64,000 nt of DNA from Limnohabitans sp. 15K. GTDB lineage: Bacteria > Pseudomonadota > Gammaproteobacteria > Burkholderiales > Burkholderiaceae_C. The stretch is taken from positions 1,057,934-1,121,933 of the forward strand of contig NZ_NESM01000001.1 in NCBI RefSeq assembly GCF_002778285.1, read 5' to 3'. Under the pieces are notes generated by a model. The model was not told where the DNA came from and searched no databases. It saw nothing but the letters and a program-made list of their open reading frames with translations. Positions 18,350 through 27,144 of this stretch are shown here, one piece after another. Positions within the stretch are counted from its first letter, which is position 1. Each line of letters begins with the position of its first letter. The position numbers and the translations under genes were made by a program.

Positions 18350-18802
18350 TTATTCGACGATGAACAAAGGCTGACCGTATTCCACGGCCTGACCGTTTTC
18401 ACACAAGATCTGTGTCACGGTTCCGGCCTTGTCGGACTCGATCTCGTTGAGGATCTTCATCGCTTCGATGATGCACAAGGTGACGCCCTCTTTGACGACC
18501 GAGCCAATTTGGATGAAAGGCGCAGCACCCGGGCTGGACGAACGGTAGAAGGTGCCCACCATGGGGGATTTGACGGCATGCCCAGCGGGCACCACAGGCG
18601 CGGCGGGCACATCAGACACCACCGCTGCGGGCACGGGTGAGGCGACCATCGCCACAGGAGCAGCTTGCTGCATCACCACCGGCGCGGCAACACCCATGCT
18701 TTTGACAATGCGAACTTTGCCTTCGGCTTCGGTGATTTCCAGTTCCGAAACGTTCGAATCGGACACCAAGTCAATCAGTGTTTTGAGTTTGCGCAAATCC
18801 AT
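18350..18802 (-). CDS. accB: Biotin carboxyl carrier protein of acetyl-CoA carboxylase
   Basis: 150 residues. The N-terminal [20 protein letters not shown] is the typical dimerisation region, followed by an Ala/Pro/Val-rich linker and a C-terminal biotinyl domain with K116 in [10 protein letters not shown] as the biotinylation site and the thumb-like SSSPGAAPF segment. The middle position is Ile rather than the more common Met after the lysine, which is well tolerated in this family. First gene of an accB-accC-prmA unit; its promoter should lie in the 171-base gap before the TlpA-like gene. Confidence 0.97.
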   Translation of the reverse strand: MDLRKLKTLIDLVSDSNVSELEITEAEGKVRIVKSMGVAAPVVMQQAAPVAMVASPVPAAVVSDVPAAPVVPAGHAVKSPMVGTFYRSSSPGAAPFIQIGSVVKEGVTLCIIEAMKILNEIESDKAGTVTQILCENGQAVEYGQPLFIVE

Positions 18803-18973
18803 AAATCCTCCGAGGCTTAGAGCACATGTAATGCGGCTAATTTACACCAAATTTCAGCAAACACCCCCAAAATTGACTTTACGCGTCCCCACCGAAGTCA
18901 CATGGCACGACTTTTTAAGGGTGCACCACACCCCCACAGCGCTGATCCAGCACCCTTGAAGTGGCCAATGCCT
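18803..18973. other. Intergenic region upstream of accB
   Basis: 171 bases between accB and the TlpA-like gene on the same strand. An AGGCTTAG/CGGAGGATTT ribosome-site area precedes accB. I see no strong terminator for the upstream gene and no recognisable riboswitch. Confidence 0.4.
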
Positions 18974-19534
18974 TCAAGCCGTGGCAGTACGCCATTGCAA
19001 CAAATCGTCCAGCGTCAGTTGCCCCATCTTTTGACGCCAAATGCTGCCATCTGCCTTGAAAAACACCGTAAACGGCAAGCCGCCGGCGGCATTGCCCAGC
19101 GACTTGGCCAAATTCGTCCCCTCCAAACCGGCCAAACCCACCGGAAAGCCCAAGGGTTGCCGCTCTAAAAATCGGCGAACAACACTGGGCTGGTCAATGG
19201 CCAAGGCCACCACTTGATGACCGTTGGCAGCATTTTCACGCCAGAAGGCTTGGATCATGGGCAACTCTTCGATGCAAGGTGGGCACCACGTCGCCCAAAA
19301 GTTGAGCAGCAATGGCTTGCCCTTGAAACTGCCCATCGTCAGACCTGTGCCTGCAGGGGTCTCAAATTGTTGATCCCAAACCGGGTGGCTTTCGGCTTTG
19401 GCCACCGCCTGGGGCTCAAAACGCCGCAAGGCCATGCCCACACCCGCCACGGCCGCTGCAGCGCCCACCCCTAAAACCAAATTGCGCCGAGAAGCGCCAG
19501 AGCTTGGATTGTTCATATTGAGATTGTCTTTCAT
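18974..19534 (-). CDS. TlpA-like thiol-disulfide oxidoreductase
   Basis: 186 residues. The N-terminus (SRRNLVLGVGAAAAVAGVG) is a Tat-like or membrane-anchoring signal, followed by a thioredoxin fold with FWATWCPPCIEELP (C84, C87), a GLPFTVF cis-Pro loop and a C-terminal helix. Proteins of this TlpA/ResA group reduce periplasmic disulfides, often for cytochrome c maturation. The ATG overlaps the stop of the nucleotidyltransferase-like gene (ATGA). Substrate unknown. Confidence 0.9.
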   Translation of the reverse strand: MKDNLNMNNPSSGASRRNLVLGVGAAAAVAGVGMALRRFEPQAVAKAESHPVWDQQFETPAGTGLTMGSFKGKPLLLNFWATWCPPCIEELPMIQAFWRENAANGHQVVALAIDQPSVVRRFLERQPLGFPVGLAGLEGTNLAKSLGNAAGGLPFTVFFKADGSIWRQKMGQLTLDDLLQWRTATA

Positions 19535-20115
19535 GCCGCCAGCAAACGCTCAAGGGCCGCCAAATCGCCTCGTGGCGAACGGCCTTGGGTATCGGGCAAA
19601 AGCGCACCGCGCAAATCGTCCAAGTCGTAAATGCGCAGGTGCACGCCCACATCCTCGTTCAAAGGCTGGCAAAAACTGTGCAAACTCAGCACATCGACAT
19701 CGTCCCCGTGCAGGCCGCGCACGGTTTGGACTTCATAGTGCTGGTTCTGGTTGATCAGGGCGATTTCGGCCGATTTGGGATCGTCGCAGAACAAAGCCAA
19801 GTCCACATCACACAGGCGGGTGGCCCAACCTTGCCAAACCGCACCCCCCAAATGCGGGCGAAATTCGGCCAAGCGCTGCATCCACAGCTGCGCCAATTCG
19901 CGCAAGGCCCGCAATTCACCTGGCTGTGTGTCGGCGCAAAACAAGTCGATGTAGTCACGCACCTCACTCTCCACCACGTCATTGGTGGGCAAGGCGGTTC
20001 GAGCGGGCAAGCCCAGCTCTTTGAGGGCGCGGTGTTTGGCTGGACCAAAGGACAAACCTTCTTCAACCACCAAGCGAGCAGCCGTGGCAGCAATTTCAAG
20101 CGCAAGATTGTTCAT
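19531..20115 (-). CDS. Conserved hypothetical, possible nucleotidyltransferase fold
   Basis: 194 residues with no assigned function that I recognise with certainty. The stretch GGAVWQGWATRLCDVDLALF has the G-G/S...D-x-D spacing of MNT-type nucleotidyltransferases, which would place the metal-binding acids at the CDVDLAL segment; the rest is helical. It starts 85 bases from the divergent mpl gene and overlaps the TlpA-like gene by 4 bases, so the two are co-translated. An mpl-adjacent protein of this type is common in Burkholderiales as far as I recall. The enzymatic assignment is tentative. Confidence 0.65.
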   Translation of the reverse strand: MNNLALEIAATAARLVVEEGLSFGPAKHRALKELGLPARTALPTNDVVESEVRDYIDLFCADTQPGELRALRELAQLWMQRLAEFRPHLGGAVWQGWATRLCDVDLALFCDDPKSAEIALINQNQHYEVQTVRGLHGDDVDVLSLHSFCQPLNEDVGVHLRIYDLDDLRGALLPDTQGRSPRGDLAALERLLAA

Positions 20116-20200
20116 GGTGAACGATTGTGCCGGACCCCTGAAAACACCTGAGGCCCATGCTGCAAAAAACGGCTTCTGCGCCCCTCTAAAATCTCACCCC

Positions 20201-21568
20201 ATGCATATACATATCTTGGGCATTTGTGGCACCTTCATGGGCGGCTTGGCCGCGTTGGCCCGCGAAGCCGGGCACCGGGTCACCGGCTGCGATGCGGGCG
20301 TTTACCCCCCCATGAGCGACCAACTGCGGGCTTTGGGGATTGATCTGATCGAGGGATTTGGCACCGATCAGATGGCATTGAAGCCCGACATGTATGTGAT
20401 CGGCAATGTGGTCAGCCGTGCGCGTTTGGCCGACGGCAGCCCCAAGTTCCCCTTGATGGAAGCCATTTTGGACTCTGGCACGCCCTACACCAGCGGCCCC
20501 CAATGGCTGTCTGAACACGTCTTGCAAGGTCGCCATGTTCTGGCCGTGGCAGGAACACACGGCAAAACCACCACCACCTCGATGCTGGCTTGGGTGCTGG
20601 AGCAAGCCGGTTTGCAACCGGGCTTTCTGGTCGGGGGCGTGCCGCTCAACTTTGGTGTGTCGGCCCGGCTGGGTGGTGGAAAGTATTTCGTGATCGAAGC
20701 CGACGAATACGACACGGCTTTTTTTGACAAGCGCAGCAAGTTCGTGCATTACCGCCCACGAACAGCGATCCTGAACAACCTGGAATTCGACCACGCCGAC
20801 ATCTTTGACGACTTGGCTGCCATTGAGCGGCAGTTCCACCACCTGGTGCGCACTGTACCCGGCTCGGGCCGCGTGGTCGTCAACGGACTGGAAGAGAGCC
20901 TCACCCGCGTGTTGGGTCAAGGCTGTTGGAGCGAAGTGCGCAGCTTTGGCAGCACCGTCAGTGACTTTGTCGCCGAAGGCGAGCCCTCACACTTCAAAGT
21001 GCTGCAAGCCGGAAAGCCCGTGGCCGAATTGCAGTGGGCCATTGGCGGCGTGCACAACCAGCTCAACGCCTTGGCCGCTATCGCCGCCGCCGAGCATGTG
21101 GGCGTGGCACCCGCCGCGGCCGCCAATGCCTTGGCCACCTTTGAGAACGTGAAACGCCGCATGGAAGTGCGCGGCAGGGTGAACGGCATCACCGTCTACG
21201 ACGACTTTGCCCACCACCCCACCGCGATCCGCACCACCGTCAACGGCCTGCGCCGCCAAGTGGGCAAGGCGCGCATCTTGGCCATTTTTGAGCCGCGCAG
21301 CAACACCATGAAGCTGGGCACTATGAAGGCGCAGTTGCCTTGGAGCCTCGAAGAAGCCGATCTGGCCTTTTGCCACTCAGGTGGGTTGGACTGGGATGCC
21401 GCCACCGCGCTTGCGCCCATGGGCACCAAAGCGCAAGTGGGTGCCAACATTGACGAGGTGATTGCGCAGGTTTTGGCGCAAGTTCAACCGGGTGATCACC
21501 TGCTGTGCATGAGCAATGGCGGCTTTGGCGGGATTCACGCCAAATTGTTGGCCGCCATCAACGGCTGA
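20201..21568 (+). CDS. mpl: UDP-MurNAc:L-Ala-gamma-D-Glu-meso-DAP ligase Mpl
   Basis: 455 residues from the ATG at 20201 (MHIHILGICGTFMGGLAALA); the frame extends further upstream but the Rossmann GICGTFMGG is N-terminal in the family. Mur-ligase motifs: [20 protein letters not shown] (ATP), EADEYDTAFFDKRSK, and YDDFAHHPTAIRTT in the C-terminal domain. It reattaches recycled tripeptide to UDP-MurNAc, so it completes the AmpD-dependent recycling route. Its last 11 bases overlap the 3' end of aroG on the opposite strand. Confidence 0.95.
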   Translation: MHIHILGICGTFMGGLAALAREAGHRVTGCDAGVYPPMSDQLRALGIDLIEGFGTDQMALKPDMYVIGNVVSRARLADGSPKFPLMEAILDSGTPYTSGPQWLSEHVLQGRHVLAVAGTHGKTTTTSMLAWVLEQAGLQPGFLVGGVPLNFGVSARLGGGKYFVIEADEYDTAFFDKRSKFVHYRPRTAILNNLEFDHADIFDDLAAIERQFHHLVRTVPGSGRVVVNGLEESLTRVLGQGCWSEVRSFGSTVSDFVAEGEPSHFKVLQAGKPVAELQWAIGGVHNQLNALAAIAAAEHVGVAPAAAANALATFENVKRRMEVRGRVNGITVYDDFAHHPTAIRTTVNGLRRQVGKARILAIFEPRSNTMKLGTMKAQLPWSLEEADLAFCHSGGLDWDAATALAPMGTKAQVGANIDEVIAQVLAQVQPGDHLLCMSNGGFGGIHAKLLAAING

Positions 21569-22685
21569 GGGCGCGGCGCGCCTTCACCGCATCCGACAGC
21601 ACCTGCAACACGCCTTCGCTGTCGTCCCATCCGATACAAGCGTCCGTGATGCTCTGGCCGTAGGTCAGTTTTGCCACATCGTGCTGTCCTGGCGTGAACT
21701 TCTGGGCGCCGTCCACCAAATGGCTCTCGACCATGATGCCGAACACTTGGCGTGAACCACCGCTGATTTGGGCGGCAATGTCTTTGGCCACGTCGATCTG
21801 GCGTTCGTGCTTTTTGCTGCTGTTGGCGTGGCTGCAGTCCACCATCAAGGTGGCGGGCAGCTTGGCGGCTTCCAGTTCTTTGCAGGCCGCGGCCACACTC
21901 TCGGCGTCATAGTTGGGGGCTTTGCCACCGCGCAGAATCACGTGGCAGTCCTTGTTGCCTTGGGTCTGGACGATGGCGACCTGGCCGTTTTTGTGCACCG
22001 ACAAAAAGTGGTGGCCACGGGCGGCCGCCTGGATCGCGTCGGTCGCGATCTTGATGTTGCCATCCGTGCCGTTCTTGAAACCGATGGGCGCTGACAAGCC
22101 CGAGGCCAGCTCGCGGTGCACTTGGCTTTCGGTGGTCCGTGCGCCAATCGCTCCCCAACTGATCAGGTCGCCGATGTATTGGGGCGAAATCACGTCCAAA
22201 AACTCGCTGCCTGCGGGCAGGCCCTGGCGGTTGATCTCGATCAGCAGCTGGCGTGCGATGCGCAGACCTTCGTCGATGCGAAAGCTTTCATCCAGGTAAG
22301 GGTCGTTGATCAGGCCTTTCCAGCCCACAGTGGTTCGGGGTTTTTCGAAGTACACACGCATCACAATTTCCAGCGTGTCCGCGTATTGGTCGCGCAGTGG
22401 CTTCAGGCGGCGGGCGTAATCGAGGGCCGCAGCGGGGTCATGAATCGAGCAAGGGCCGATGATGACCAGCAAGCGGTCGTCCTTGCCGTGCACGATCTTG
22501 GCGATCGATTGGCGGGTTTGGGCGATCAGTGTTTCCGTTGCCGTGCCGGCAATCGGAAAGAAGCGAATCAAATGTTCTGGGGGCGGAAGCACGGTGATGT
22601 CCTTGATGCGTTCGTCGTCGGTCTGGCCTGTTCGATCGGCAGCATTGGGATACCAGCTCTCTGGGGCAGTGGTTTTGGCATTCAT
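21558..22685 (-). CDS. aroG: 3-deoxy-7-phosphoheptulonate (DAHP) synthase, class I
   Basis: 375 residues of the class I AroFGH family: VIIGPCSIHDP near residue 75, RVYFEKPRTTVGWKGLINDP, SPQYIGDLISWGAIGARTTESQVHRE, KNGTDG and VDCSHANSSKK carry PEP, E4P and metal contacts. It performs the first step of aromatic amino acid synthesis. AAGGAG precedes the ATG. Upstream are a leader peptide rich in Phe and Tyr and a terminator, so expression is probably set by Phe-tRNA supply as well as by allosteric feedback. Which amino acid inhibits the enzyme cannot be read with certainty. Confidence 0.95.
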   Translation of the reverse strand: MNAKTTAPESWYPNAADRTGQTDDERIKDITVLPPPEHLIRFFPIAGTATETLIAQTRQSIAKIVHGKDDRLLVIIGPCSIHDPAAALDYARRLKPLRDQYADTLEIVMRVYFEKPRTTVGWKGLINDPYLDESFRIDEGLRIARQLLIEINRQGLPAGSEFLDVISPQYIGDLISWGAIGARTTESQVHRELASGLSAPIGFKNGTDGNIKIATDAIQAAARGHHFLSVHKNGQVAIVQTQGNKDCHVILRGGKAPNYDAESVAAACKELEAAKLPATLMVDCSHANSSKKHERQIDVAKDIAAQISGGSRQVFGIMVESHLVDGAQKFTPGQHDVAKLTYGQSITDACIGWDDSEGVLQVLSDAVKARRALSR

Positions 22686-22710
22686 CGTGGACTCCTTGGA
22701 TTTAAAAAAA

Positions 22711-22748
22711 CATAAAAAAACCGCCGGGCTTTGGGGCTCCGGCGGTTT
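22711..22748 (-). terminator. Attenuator (leader terminator) of aroG
   Basis: Read on the minus strand, ACCGCCGG and CCGGCGGT form an 8-bp GC stem (extended by A-T pairs) around AGCCCCAAAGC, followed by TTTTTTT. It lies between the leader peptide stop and aroG. The 5' arm CCGCCGG can alternatively pair with CCGGCGG inside leader codons 17-19 (plus 22786-22795 region), giving a 7-bp all-GC antiterminator. Confidence 0.85.
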
Positions 22749-22768
22749 GTATCGAGATGTTCGGGTGC

Positions 22769-22843
22769 TTATGCGCTCGCCTCTCGTCCGCCGGGGACTG
22801 AGAATCCAAAATAAAAAAAGTAAAAGGCAAAGCGCAAAGACAT
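22769..22843 (-). CDS. Phe/Tyr-rich leader peptide of aroG
   Basis: A 24-codon frame from ATG (22843) to TAA (22769). Codons 5-14 read FAFYFFYFGF, i.e. six Phe and two Tyr in ten residues, far above chance, followed by a short hydrophilic tail (VPGGREASA). It precedes a rho-independent terminator whose 5' arm can pair with leader codons 17-19. This is the structure of a ribosome-stalling attenuator such as pheA/pheST leaders. A ribosome slowed at Phe codons by low charged tRNA-Phe would leave the CCGGCGG segment free to form the antiterminator. The Shine-Dalgarno is weak. That it is translated is inference. Confidence 0.8.
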   Translation of the reverse strand: MSLRFAFYFFYFGFSVPGGREASA

Positions 22844-22922
22844 GGGTTCAATGTAGCACAGCTTGTTGACAGTTCCTGACAGGGCGCACCGGGGACAAAC
22901 CCGCAGCCCCAATCCAAAAGGT

Positions 22923-24383
22923 TCAGGCCGTGCCCCCAACGGTCAGGCCGTCGATGCGCAGCGTGGGTTGACCCACGCCCACCGGCACGCTCTGGCCTTC
23001 CTTGCCGCAGGTGCCCACCCCAGAGTCCAGCTTCATGTCGTTGCCGATCATGCTGATCTTCTTGAGCGACTCGGGGCCGCTGCCAATCAGGGTCGCGCCC
23101 TTGACGGGGTATTGGATCTTGCCGTTTTCCACCCAGTACGCCTGACTGGCCGAGAACACGAATTTGCCACTGGTAATGTCGACCTGGCCGCCCGCAAAGT
23201 TGGTGGCGTACAGGCCCTTCTTGATGCTGGCCACGATTTCTTCGGCGCTCTTGTCGCCACCCAGCATGTAGGTGTTGGTCATGCGCGGCATGGGCACATG
23301 CGCATAGCTCTCGCGGCGGCCGTTGCCCGTGGGTTTGACGCCCATGAGGCGGGCGTTCATCGAATCCTGAATGTAGCCGCGCAAGATGCCGTCTTCGATC
23401 AGCACGTTCTTTTGGCTGGCGTGGCCTTCGTCATCCACATTCAGCGAGCCACGGCGGTCGGCCATGGTGCCGTCGTCCAGCACCGTGACGCCCTTGGCCG
23501 CTACGCGCTGGCCGATGCGGCCACTGAAGGCACTCGAGCCCTTGCGGTTGAAGTCGCCTTCCAGGCCGTGGCCCACAGCCTCGTGCAAGAGCACGCCGGG
23601 CCAGCCATTGCCCAGCACCACCGTCATCTCGCCTGCGGGCGCAGGACGGGCTTCGAGGTTGATGAGCGCGGCCGACACCGCTTCTTGCACATAGCTCTCG
23701 ACCATGCCGTCGTCAAAATAGGCCAGGCCAAAGCGACCACCGCCGCCCGCACTGCCCACCTCACGGCGGCCATTTTGCTCAGCGATCACCGTGACCGACA
23801 AACGAATCAAGGGGCGCACATCGGCCGCTAAGGTGCCGTCGGCACGCGCGACCATCACCACGTCGTACTCGGTGGCCAATCCGGCCATGACCTGAACCAC
23901 ACGCGGGTCTTTGGCGCGGGCGATGGTCTCGACGCGGCCCAGCAAATTGACTTTGGCCGTGCTGTCCAAAGTGGACATCGGGTCGAGTGAGGGATAAAGC
24001 GAGCGGCTGGCCGAAATTTTGCGGGCAGGCACCTTGATGCGCTTGTTTTGAGTCGCCTGCGCGATGGTGCGCACTGTCATGGCCGCGTCCATCAAGGAGG
24101 CTTCAGAGATGTCGTCCGAGTAGGCAAAGGCGGTTTTCTCACCCGACACGGCCCGCACGCCCACGCCTTGGTCGATGCTGAAACTGCCAGTCTTCACGAT
24201 GCCTTCTTCCAGGCTCCAGCCCTCTGAGCGGGTGTACTGAAAATACAGGTCAGCGTCGTCAACTTGGTGGGCCTGAATGGCGGACAGCGCCCGGCTCAGG
24301 TGGGTTTCGTCCAAACCAAAGGGTTCGAGCAAGAGGGACCGGGCCGTGGCCAAGCGTTCGATGGTGGGTTCGCGTGAAATCAT
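22923..24383 (-). CDS. tldD: TldD metalloprotease subunit
   Basis: 486 residues from the ATG at 24383 (MISREPTIERLATARSLLLEPFGLDE); the open frame extends 31 codons further without support. The zinc motif HEAVGHGLEGD (HExxxH) sits in the C-terminal half, and the N-terminal domain has the typical ADLYFQYTRSEGWSLEEGIVK. TldD works with TldE/PmbA as a protease that processes modified peptides and antitoxins; no tldE/pmbA gene is in the window. Separate from aroG by an 80-base regulatory gap before its leader. Confidence 0.95.
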   Translation of the reverse strand: MISREPTIERLATARSLLLEPFGLDETHLSRALSAIQAHQVDDADLYFQYTRSEGWSLEEGIVKTGSFSIDQGVGVRAVSGEKTAFAYSDDISEASLMDAAMTVRTIAQATQNKRIKVPARKISASRSLYPSLDPMSTLDSTAKVNLLGRVETIARAKDPRVVQVMAGLATEYDVVMVARADGTLAADVRPLIRLSVTVIAEQNGRREVGSAGGGGRFGLAYFDDGMVESYVQEAVSAALINLEARPAPAGEMTVVLGNGWPGVLLHEAVGHGLEGDFNRKGSSAFSGRIGQRVAAKGVTVLDDGTMADRRGSLNVDDEGHASQKNVLIEDGILRGYIQDSMNARLMGVKPTGNGRRESYAHVPMPRMTNTYMLGGDKSAEEIVASIKKGLYATNFAGGQVDITSGKFVFSASQAYWVENGKIQYPVKGATLIGSGPESLKKISMIGNDMKLDSGVGTCGKEGQSVPVGVGQPTLRIDGLTVGGTA

Positions 24384-24451
24384 GGTCACATTGTAGGCAG
24401 GCTTCAAGACCCTTGCCCGATTTGGACAGTGGCCAAAACACACCAGCGGTT

Positions 24452-25363
24452 TCAGCTGCGCGCTTGGCGCGTCCATTTGAGGAGGGCCGCGTCGTCTTGG
24501 GCTTGCAAACCCTCTGCCATGGCCTGTGCAAACACATCTCGCGCCAAACGGCCCAAAGCGGGCTCAAAAGCCACGGCCTCGGCCGCCTGCAATGCCAAAC
24601 CCGTGTCTTTGGCCAACAGGCTGACGTGCGCGCGAGGCTCAAAGTCACCCGCCAAAGCCCTGCGCATCCGGTCTGAGCCGATCCAGCTTTGTCCGCTGGA
24701 AGCCTCTACCACCGACAAAGTGGCCGCCGGGTCCAAACCCAAACGCTCGGCCAAGGCCATGGCCTCTGCTGCCCCCGCCAAATTCACCGCAGCCAACAAG
24801 TTGTTGACCAACTTGGTGCGGGCACCATCGCCTGCCCTTGTGCCCACCCGAAAAACCTGCCCACTCAAGGCATTCAACAAATGCTGGTGCCGCTGCCAGG
24901 CGGCTTCCGAACAGGCCACCATCAAGCTCATGCTGCCGTCGCGGGCCCTCACAGGGCCGCCAGACATGGGGGCGTCAATGCAATCCACACCGCGCTGCGC
25001 CAGCCGCTCGGCTTGCAACTGCACGGTGTCGGGTCCTAAGGTCGGGCACAGCAACACGGCTTGGCCTGGCTGCAAATGCGGACCTGCACCGCCCTCCACA
25101 CCTTGGCCGCCATTTCCCCACAGCACGGCGTCGGTTTGGGCGGCATCGACCACGGCCAGCAAAAGCACCCCATGGGGCGCAAGCGATTGCGCCGCTTGCA
25201 TGGCCGAGTCAAAGGGCACAGCGCCCAAAGCAACCGCCTGCGCTTGGGCCTGCGGGTCCTTGTCATGCACTCCCACCGACCAGCCCAAAATGCGCAAACG
25301 GGCCAACATGCCGCCACCCATGTTGCCGGCCCCGACCACCGCCACTGACACAGACTTGTTCAT
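24452..25363 (-). CDS. NAD(P)-dependent beta-hydroxyacid dehydrogenase (3-hydroxyisobutyrate dehydrogenase family)
   Basis: 303 residues from the ATG at 25363, chosen because it overlaps the rodA stop as ATGA; an ATG four codons earlier also exists. The N-terminal Rossmann motif is VAVVGAGNMGGGMLARL, followed by the family signature DAPMSGGPVRARDGSMSLMV and the catalytic Lys in ARTKLVNNLLAAVNLAGAAE. Substrates of this family include 3-hydroxyisobutyrate, tartronate semialdehyde and L-threonate; the exact one cannot be told. Its position downstream of rodA looks accidental. Confidence 0.85.
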   Translation of the reverse strand: MNKSVSVAVVGAGNMGGGMLARLRILGWSVGVHDKDPQAQAQAVALGAVPFDSAMQAAQSLAPHGVLLLAVVDAAQTDAVLWGNGGQGVEGGAGPHLQPGQAVLLCPTLGPDTVQLQAERLAQRGVDCIDAPMSGGPVRARDGSMSLMVACSEAAWQRHQHLLNALSGQVFRVGTRAGDGARTKLVNNLLAAVNLAGAAEAMALAERLGLDPAATLSVVEASSGQSWIGSDRMRRALAGDFEPRAHVSLLAKDTGLALQAAEAVAFEPALGRLARDVFAQAMAEGLQAQDDAALLKWTRQARS

Positions 25364-26514
25364 GTTTGTACCCATTGCTTGGAACGGGCGATCGACATCA
25401 AGATGCCCAAGGCCAGGCCCAAGGTGACCATGGCGGTCCCCCCGTAGCTGACGAAGGGCAAGGGCACCCCCACCACCGGCAAAATGCCGCTGACCATGCC
25501 CATGTTCACAAAGGCGTAGGTGAAGAAAATCATGGCCATGCTGCCCGCCAACAAGCGGCTGAAGAGGGTGGGCGCGTTGCTTGCAATGACCAAAGCCCGG
25601 TAGACCAAAAAGAAAAACCAGAAGATCAGGAACAAGCCGCCGACAAATCCAAACTCTTCGCCGTAGGCGGCAAAAATAAAGTCGGTGGTCCGCTCGGGAA
25701 TGAATTCAAGGTGGGTTTGGGTGCCTTGCATAAACCCTTTGCCCCAAAAGCCGCCCGAGCCGATGGCGATCATGCCCTGGATGATGTGAAAACCCTTGCC
25801 CAGCGGGTCACGCGCGGGGTCCAGCAAGGTGCACACCCTTTGGCGTTGGTATTCGTGCAACACGCGCCAATCCACATCGGGTTGGCACAAGGTGGGCTCC
25901 ATGAGCACCAGCACCACGATGCCCACCAGGGCCAAAAAGATGGGCGGCAAAATCCAGCGCCACTTGAGGCCGGCAAAGAAAATCACCGCCAATCCAGCCG
26001 CCAACACCAGCAAGGCCGTGCCCAAATCGGGTTGTTTCATGATCAAGCCCACCGGGATGCCCAAAATCAGCAACGCCACGGCAAAGTCAAAGGGCCTGAG
26101 TTGCCCTTCGCGCTTTTGAAACCAGGCGGCCAACATCAAGGGCAGTGCAATCTTCAAGATTTCGCTGGGCTGAATCACCACACCCAAGTTGATCCAGCGT
26201 CTGGCCCCTTTTTTGGTGACGCCAAAAATCGCCACCGCCACCAGCAAAATGACCCCAACGGTGTAGATCGGAACCGCCCAAGCCACGAGCTTTTGAGGCG
26301 GCACTTGGGCCACCACAAACATGATGAAGGCAGCCAACAACATGTTGCGGCCATGGTCTACAAAACGGGTACCGTGGTCGTAGCCGGACGAAAACATGAT
26401 CAGCAAACCCGCGCAAGCGAGCATGAACACGGCAAAGGCCAAAGGGCCGTCGAAGCCCTTGAGCAGATGCCGCATGCGCTGCAGCAGCGTCGGTGTTTGA
26501 ATGACGGGACCCAT
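25360..26514 (-). CDS. rodA: SEDS peptidoglycan glycosyltransferase RodA
   Basis: 384 residues with about ten transmembrane helices and the SEDS motifs: KKGARRWINLGVVIQPSE, KQPDLGTALL (catalytic Asp of the large loop region), DPARDPLGKGFHIIQGMIAIGSGG and VGVPLPFVSYGGTAMV. It polymerises lipid II for cell elongation with PBP2. It is shorter and lacks the cytoplasmic extension of the FtsW encoded at 39566, which supports RodA over FtsW. The mreBCD and mrdA partners are not in the window. Confidence 0.94.
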   Translation of the reverse strand: MGPVIQTPTLLQRMRHLLKGFDGPLAFAVFMLACAGLLIMFSSGYDHGTRFVDHGRNMLLAAFIMFVVAQVPPQKLVAWAVPIYTVGVILLVAVAIFGVTKKGARRWINLGVVIQPSEILKIALPLMLAAWFQKREGQLRPFDFAVALLILGIPVGLIMKQPDLGTALLVLAAGLAVIFFAGLKWRWILPPIFLALVGIVVLVLMEPTLCQPDVDWRVLHEYQRQRVCTLLDPARDPLGKGFHIIQGMIAIGSGGFWGKGFMQGTQTHLEFIPERTTDFIFAAYGEEFGFVGGLFLIFWFFFLVYRALVIASNAPTLFSRLLAGSMAMIFFTYAFVNMGMVSGILPVVGVPLPFVSYGGTAMVTLGLALGILMSIARSKQWVQT

Positions 26515-26562
26515 GGTGGGATTATCTCAGGGCGCGTTAGAGCCCGCGGCGGTGACAGCGCA

Positions 26563-27144
26563 TCAATGGCTTCGTCCGCTGCGGAACATGCCGTGGGTTT
26601 TGCGGTTGAGGACGCCTTGTGCAGCCAGTTTGTTCATGGACGGGCTGGCATGTGCGTGGGTGATGGCCATGCCCAAAGCATCGGCCGCATCTTGACGCGG
26701 CACCACGGGCAATTGCAGCAAACGCTTGACCATCTCTTGGACTTGCGACTTCGCGGCACGACCGGAGCCGGTCACCGACTGTTTCATCTGCAAGGCGGTG
26801 TACTCGGCCACAGGCAAGTCGCAAGACACCAGCGCCGTCACACAACAGCCCCGGGCCTGCCCCAAGAGCAGCGTCGCTTGCGGGTTGACGTTGACAAAAA
26901 CAATCTCGACCGAGGCCACATCGGGTTGGTAGCGGGCATTGATTTCGCGGATACCGTCGTAAATCACCTTCAAGCGGGCAGGCAAGTTACCCATGTCGCC
27001 CCGGGTGGTCTCGATCACGCCGCTGGCCACGTATTGCAGGCGCGAGCCGGTCATGTCCAGCACACCAAAGCCCGTGGTCTGCAGACCCGGATCAATGCCC
27101 AGGATGCGCACAGTTTGGGGCGTGGCCGTGGTCAATGAACTCAT
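26563..27144 (-). CDS. ruvC: Holliday junction resolvase RuvC
   Basis: 193 residues with the RNase H-like fold: D18 in ILGIDPG, E80 in ASVEIVFVN, and D152/D155 in [14 protein letters not shown] form the metal site. It cleaves Holliday junctions presented by RuvAB, which are not encoded in this window. The ATG overlaps the preceding mtgA frame by 4 bases on the same strand: ruvC's start at 27144 covers the stop of mtgA at 27141. Confidence 0.96.
   Translation of the reverse strand: MSSLTTATPQTVRILGIDPGLQTTGFGVLDMTGSRLQYVASGVIETTRGDMGNLPARLKVIYDGIREINARYQPDVASVEIVFVNVNPQATLLLGQARGCCVTALVSCDLPVAEYTALQMKQSVTGSGRAAKSQVQEMVKRLLQLPVVPRQDAADALGMAITHAHASPSMNKLAAQGVLNRKTHGMFRSGRSH

Noticed and set aside
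16238..18640. 800-codon plus-strand frame opposite prmA, accC and accB
   Set aside because: It is an antisense shadow of three certain genes; His/Gly/Leu-rich translation reflects the GC-rich codon pattern and has no family motif.
24838..27138. 766-codon plus-strand frame opposite the dehydrogenase, rodA and ruvC genes
   Set aside because: Antisense to three certain genes; low-complexity His/Gln/Arg composition and no ribosome site.
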